From Candidatus Gastranaerophilales bacterium (GTDB lineage: Bacteria; Cyanobacteriota; Vampirovibrionia; Gastranaerophilales; Gastranaerophilaceae), in contig CALUPP010000023.1 in assembly GCA_944322685.1 (NCBI GenBank), positions 1 through 46,353 on the forward strand: 46,353 bases of DNA, written 5' to 3'. This document shows, piece by piece, positions 43,079 to 46,353 of the stretch (position 1 is the first letter of the stretch; every line of letters starts with the position of its first letter). The notes beneath the pieces were generated by a model. That model did not search any database, had not been told where the DNA came from, and saw only the letters and a list, made by a program, of their open reading frames with translations. The translations under genes were made by a program, and so were the position numbers.

Positions 43079-44098
43079 TTGATTTCTTTAAAGGTCAATC
43101 CATATAACAACCACATAGCATTTGCCCAAACCGCACAAAACACGGCGCCAGTTGCTGCATCATCGGTTTCTAAAGACGAAAATATCCGCATACAGGCTGA
43201 TGAGGCAATGAAATCGGGCTATTTTGACAGAGCAATAAAACTCTATAAACAAGCGCTGGAAATAAACCCCGAAAACACCGACGCAAACCTGAATCTTGCA
43301 AAAACCTACAAACTTAACTCGGATTTTAAAAATGCAATCCCGTATTTTGAAAAAGCCTGCGCCCAAATGCCGGATGATTTGGAAATAATGACGCTTTTAG
43401 GCGAATGTTACAAGCACAACGGCGAATACTCAAAGGCCGAAACGCAATTTAAATTGGTTTTGAACCGGGAACCTAACTACGACTACGCAAAAAGGAACCT
43501 GCTGGATACCGAAAATTTAAAACTCGCCTGCATTGACCCGCAAAAAGCCTATAACGAGCGGCAAAAAAAGGCAAACGAAAACCTAAGAACGGCGATTTCG
43601 CTTGCAACCGGCTTTTTGCCGAAAAATGTAGTAAACAAAGTCCAGGATGTGACAGTAACGTTCGATAAAACGGCCCAAATGGGCGGCCGCTCGAACATTG
43701 CGCAATACGAACACGCAAAAAGAAAGATTTCCATCCAGGATGAATACACCTACGCCGATCCAATACTTTCAGCAGCCTATACCGTGCATGAATTTATCCA
43801 TGCGGCGGACAATGACCCTTATACATCAATAAGAGAAGAACAAGACGCATACAGAATACAGGCAAAATTCTGGGATAAAAACGCAAAAAACGTCCGCGAC
43901 CCTGAAATGGACTATGTTGTGGAGCTTTATCGCGATTCTGCGGAGGCGCTGGACAAAAGAGTCGCCGAAATTTACCTGCTGCGCGACCCCGGAATCCCCG
44001 CAACGTCGTACAATCACCCGCCGGGCACGAAAAATGCCGCAGCATCAGGCCTGACAAACTCCGGAACAACACTTAAAGCTTACGATATCATCGTATAA
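43079..44098 (+). CDS. TPR-repeat protein with HEXXH metallopeptidase-like motif
   Basis: A 339-residue protein. N-terminal MISLKVNPYNNHIAFAQ is a short 'F' motif start, with no signal peptide. Three TPR units follow at about 34-67, 68-101 and 102-135 (GYFDRAIKLYKQALEINPEN and repeats). The C-terminal half (about 180-300) carries HEFIH (237-241) in VHEFIHAADND, then EEQDAYRIQAKFW (253-265), which could supply a third zinc ligand (Glu253 or 254). This order is that of zinc metallopeptidases, but the family was not recognised and activity is inferred. The start is TTG 43079; no in-frame ATG or GTG lies closer. GGAAG is the weak ribosome site. Confidence 0.78.
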   Translation: MISLKVNPYNNHIAFAQTAQNTAPVAASSVSKDENIRIQADEAMKSGYFDRAIKLYKQALEINPENTDANLNLAKTYKLNSDFKNAIPYFEKACAQMPDDLEIMTLLGECYKHNGEYSKAETQFKLVLNREPNYDYAKRNLLDTENLKLACIDPQKAYNERQKKANENLRTAISLATGFLPKNVVNKVQDVTVTFDKTAQMGGRSNIAQYEHAKRKISIQDEYTYADPILSAAYTVHEFIHAADNDPYTSIREEQDAYRIQAKFWDKNAKNVRDPEMDYVVELYRDSAEALDKRVAEIYLLRDPGIPATSYNHPPGTKNAAASGLTNSGTTLKAYDIIV

Positions 44099-44281
44099 TT
44101 AAAAAAGCTTTAACTTCTCGCCCTGAACCCATTTCAAGGGTCAACAAACAATAAAAATAGCTTCAATTTGCACAAAATTTAAAATTGCAGCCGCCACAGT
44201 GCTTGGGCGCTCATTTGTTAAACAAAATTTCAACAATATTGACTATATTTCGGCAAAACCCGGTGAAAACAGACAAATCCC

Positions 44282-45400
44282 TTAAAAAAGGCCTTTCTTT
44301 TTCTTCTTTTTCTTGTCGTCGAGGTCGCGTTTTGCGTTGTCAATCGACAATTTTGCCAGCGGAAGCCCCTTTGAGCGATCGTAAAAGACAAGCCAGTGTT
44401 TTCTTTTCACATTGTCAACAGCAAAAGAAATTCTACCGCTGACACGGTCGCCCGGCTTGATTTTTGAGAACATAAGCGTTGTATCGCCAAAAACCGAGGG
44501 ATAATAAGATGTGTTCATGTCATTTATAAGCGCAATATCAAGCCCGGTGAAATATTTTTCCGTAAGATTGGTGATAACGAGCGAAATCGTAATCGTGTTG
44601 AGCTCGCCGAACGGATCTTTCTCAAAACCGACGTTCGTAATCTTAACATTGAGCCCTTCATATTGAATTTCTTCCTGTTTGAGCGCTTCTTTTGAAAAAA
44701 CAGGCAAAGCAACCGGGGTGGTGATTTTTACCCTGATTTCATCGCCCGGAGAAATCAAAACATCCTTACCTTTACGATACAAAGCCATTCCGAGCCCCAC
44801 AGCCCCGCCCAGAGCCGCTCCGCCGGCAACAGTATAGCCCTGGCTGGCCACAGCAGCGGGGAGCCCGAACATATTCAGCGCCAAAAGCCCGCCCACAAGC
44901 CCGCCGGCAGCCGTGTAGCCCGTTCCGATTGCGACATTTCTGGCTGTTGCGGCAACGGGGTTCATTTTTGTGCTCATTTCGCCTTTTATGGGGATTTCCC
45001 GGCCGTCAGGCGTAATCAAATAGTCAAAACTGACCTCAATCCACCCGTCGCGCCCGAGCCTTTTGCTGTCGCTGATTTCTCTGACACAGCCGTGCGCAAT
45101 CGTGCCCGTCGGGAGAATTACGCCCTTTTCGCCCTCGACTTCAGAGGAAATTTCCGCAAAAAACTCGTCGCCTTCTTCAGTAAAACCGGAGCTCAAGACC
45201 TGTGAAACCGTCATTTTAATAACATCACGGCTTTTCAGCTCATCAATCTCGCCGGTGAACATTTTTTCATCTTTCAGCTTGCGAGAATCAGTCACCTCTG
45301 CATGCCCGTGCAGCGGTTCTTCACAAAAAGCGGGCATCGACGCAAAAATATGCGTAAAAACGAACGCAGCCAATATAAAAGATGATAACAGCTTCTTCAT
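44282..45400 (-). CDS. Exported protein with VirB10/TrbI-like and Ig-like regions
   Basis: A 372-residue protein. Signal peptide about 1-26 (ending AFC). Residues about 50-150 resemble the TrbI/VirB10 core (VILPTGTIAHGCVREI, then GWIEVSFDYLITPDGREIPIKGEM). A Gly/Ala-rich hydrophobic part follows (about 160-215), like the membrane hairpin of that family. The end (about 245-355) is an Ig-like domain (ITNVGFEKDPFGELNTITISLVITNL) of the DUF4352 kind. The C-terminal tail is Lys-rich. No type IV secretion genes are adjacent, so a non-conjugative envelope role is likely. Confidence 0.65.
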   Translation of the reverse strand: MKKLLSSFILAAFVFTHIFASMPAFCEEPLHGHAEVTDSRKLKDEKMFTGEIDELKSRDVIKMTVSQVLSSGFTEEGDEFFAEISSEVEGEKGVILPTGTIAHGCVREISDSKRLGRDGWIEVSFDYLITPDGREIPIKGEMSTKMNPVAATARNVAIGTGYTAAGGLVGGLLALNMFGLPAAVASQGYTVAGGAALGGAVGLGMALYRKGKDVLISPGDEIRVKITTPVALPVFSKEALKQEEIQYEGLNVKITNVGFEKDPFGELNTITISLVITNLTEKYFTGLDIALINDMNTSYYPSVFGDTTLMFSKIKPGDRVSGRISFAVDNVKRKHWLVFYDRSKGLPLAKLSIDNAKRDLDDKKKKKKKGLF

Positions 45401-45616
45401 ACCAAAATTTTACACCATAATGCATGAAAAATCACATTTGTAACAAACAACCCGCCTCCAAATCTCGCGAAAAACCCGCCAAAACAGAACATTAGCGGCA
45501 ATATTTCCGCAAACAAATCGTACATTTTTGATATTTGCGCAATTTTTGCTTGAAAAATAGCAATTTTTTTTGCCTGCCTGTTTTTATAATAATATAAGTA
45601 AGGAAAAAGGTTAGAA

Positions 45617-46353
45617 ATGGACTATTTTTCGTCAAACAGCCTGATAGCACAAATGAATCACCCGCAATACGCGGCAAATAATGCTGCACAGCCCGCACAA
45701 ACAGCAGCGATTGCAGCAAATCAAACAAATCCGTCACAAAATACCGACGAATTTGTCCCCTCGAGCGCTAAAAAGGACAAAAAAGAAGCAACAACCGCCC
45801 AGAAAACAGGAATCGCAGCGGGTGTCCTCATCGGATTGACCGCAATCGGCCTGATTGCGCGGGGCAAACTGAAAACAGTCACAAAACTCGCGGAAAATAT
45901 CGAATTCAAACCGGCAAAATCAATGGAAGAAGCCGTAGAATTTGCAAAAAACCACTTAAAAATCAAAAAATTCGACACTGCCGGCGATTTGGAAATCGCA
46001 AACTGGGTCAACGAAGCGCTCGTCCGTATTAACAACAAATATAAAGGCCGAGCCTACATCCCCGACGAAGTTGCTGTTTTACCAAAAGAAGCCGCACGCG
46101 AAAATACTATCGCCGGCATGCTCAACCAAAAAAGAGGCTTTAAACTCTACTCAACGCTCTTTGTGAACACCGAAAGAGTCAACGGCTCTCAAAAAGCAAT
46201 CGAACGAATGCTCAGCAAGGAAAAAGGCTTCAATTATCAATACGATCCGGCAACAAATACCCAAACAATGAGAAGCCTGCCGTTTTTCAGCGTCGAAAAG
46301 AGCGAATATATCTTGAAACTCGCACAAGATTTCAAGAAAAACAAAATGAACAA
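45617..46353 (+). CDS. Unrecognised membrane-anchored protein, 3' end outside the window
   Basis: An open frame starts at ATG 45617 (AGGAAAAAGG ribosome site) and runs to the window end without a stop (245 codons plus two bases). A low-complexity Gln/Ala/Asn N-terminus (about 14-50) is followed by a hydrophobic helix (about 65-85, GIAAGVLIGLTAIGLIA) and then a soluble, mixed domain. TATAAT at 45585-45590 is the probable -10. The architecture (polar linker, one membrane helix, Lys-rich domain) recalls the unrecognised proteins at 15207-17383. The gap 45401-45616 holds no other gene. Confidence 0.7.
   Translation, partial: MDYFSSNSLIAQMNHPQYAANNAAQPAQTAAIAANQTNPSQNTDEFVPSSAKKDKKEATTAQKTGIAAGVLIGLTAIGLIARGKLKTVTKLAENIEFKPAKSMEEAVEFAKNHLKIKKFDTAGDLEIANWVNEALVRINNKYKGRAYIPDEVAVLPKEAARENTIAGMLNQKRGFKLYSTLFVNTERVNGSQKAIERMLSKEKGFNYQYDPATNTQTMRSLPFFSVEKSEYILKLAQDFKKNKMN

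Noticed and set aside
44099-44281. Possible terminator between the convergent genes at 44.1-44.3 kb
   Set aside because: Only a weak ACCC/GGGT pairing with no T-tract was found.

Overview
The window reads as chromosomal DNA of a strictly anaerobic, Gram-negative-type bacterium, most likely from the non-photosynthetic sister lineage of Cyanobacteria (Vampirovibrionia/Melainabacteria, order Gastranaerophilales). Three things support this. YidC carries a folded insert between its second and third core membrane segments, as cyanobacterial YidC proteins do. [FeFe]-hydrogenase genes point to fermentation, and a POTRA/beta-barrel protein points to an outer membrane. Several lineage-type proteins have short 'FG' N-terminal motifs. 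The phylum is an inference from recalled family features; no search was run. Coding density is high and intergenic DNA is AT-rich. No tRNA, rRNA, transposase, integrase or CRISPR array was seen.

Layout. 1-2.2 kb: a diiron ferritin-like protein, then rpmI-rplT with its own promoter and terminator. 2.2-7.3 kb: housekeeping operons birA-tadA-DUF2400 and dgt-metX-metW. 7.3-9.6 kb: a two-partner-secretion-type outer-membrane transporter with no visible partner. 9.7-14.8 kb (minus strand): a five-gene hydrogenase locus, comprising a 2Fe-2S protein, a PAS-linked sensory [FeFe] hydrogenase, a SpoIIE-type phosphatase, a second 2Fe-2S protein and a catalytic-type [FeFe] hydrogenase. 15-17.4 kb: a possible small RNA and two coupled proteins of unknown function. 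17.7-20.1 kb: ftsZ and rpsL-rpsG. 20.2-26.4 kb: a small FG-motif protein, polA, a small exported protein, a DUF4037 nucleotidyltransferase and two tandem exported TolC-like helical proteins. 26.5-32.7 kb: trkA-trkH, yidC, beta-carbonic anhydrase, a decayed reading frame and panE-like reductase. 32.7-36.6 kb: dnaB, hom, thrC. 36.8-42.4 kb: an acyltransferase, rplS, rbgA-rnhB, and a membrane glycosyltransferase coupled to dprA. 42.4-46.3 kb: a tandem palindromic repeat, a TPR-HEXXH protein, a VirB10/TrbI-like exported protein and a partial membrane-anchored protein cut by the window end.

How the genes work together. hom, thrC, metX and metW cover homoserine to threonine and the activation of homoserine for methionine. 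The hydrogenase locus pairs a probable H2 or redox sensor and its phosphatase with an H2-active enzyme. TrkA/TrkH form a potassium uptake system. The most distinctive content is the hydrogenase sensor locus, the set of unrecognised exported or membrane proteins (15.2-17.4, 24.7-26.4, 43.1-46.3 kb), the palindromic tandem repeat at 42.7-43.0 kb, and a terminator-bounded non-coding transcript candidate at 15.0-15.1 kb.
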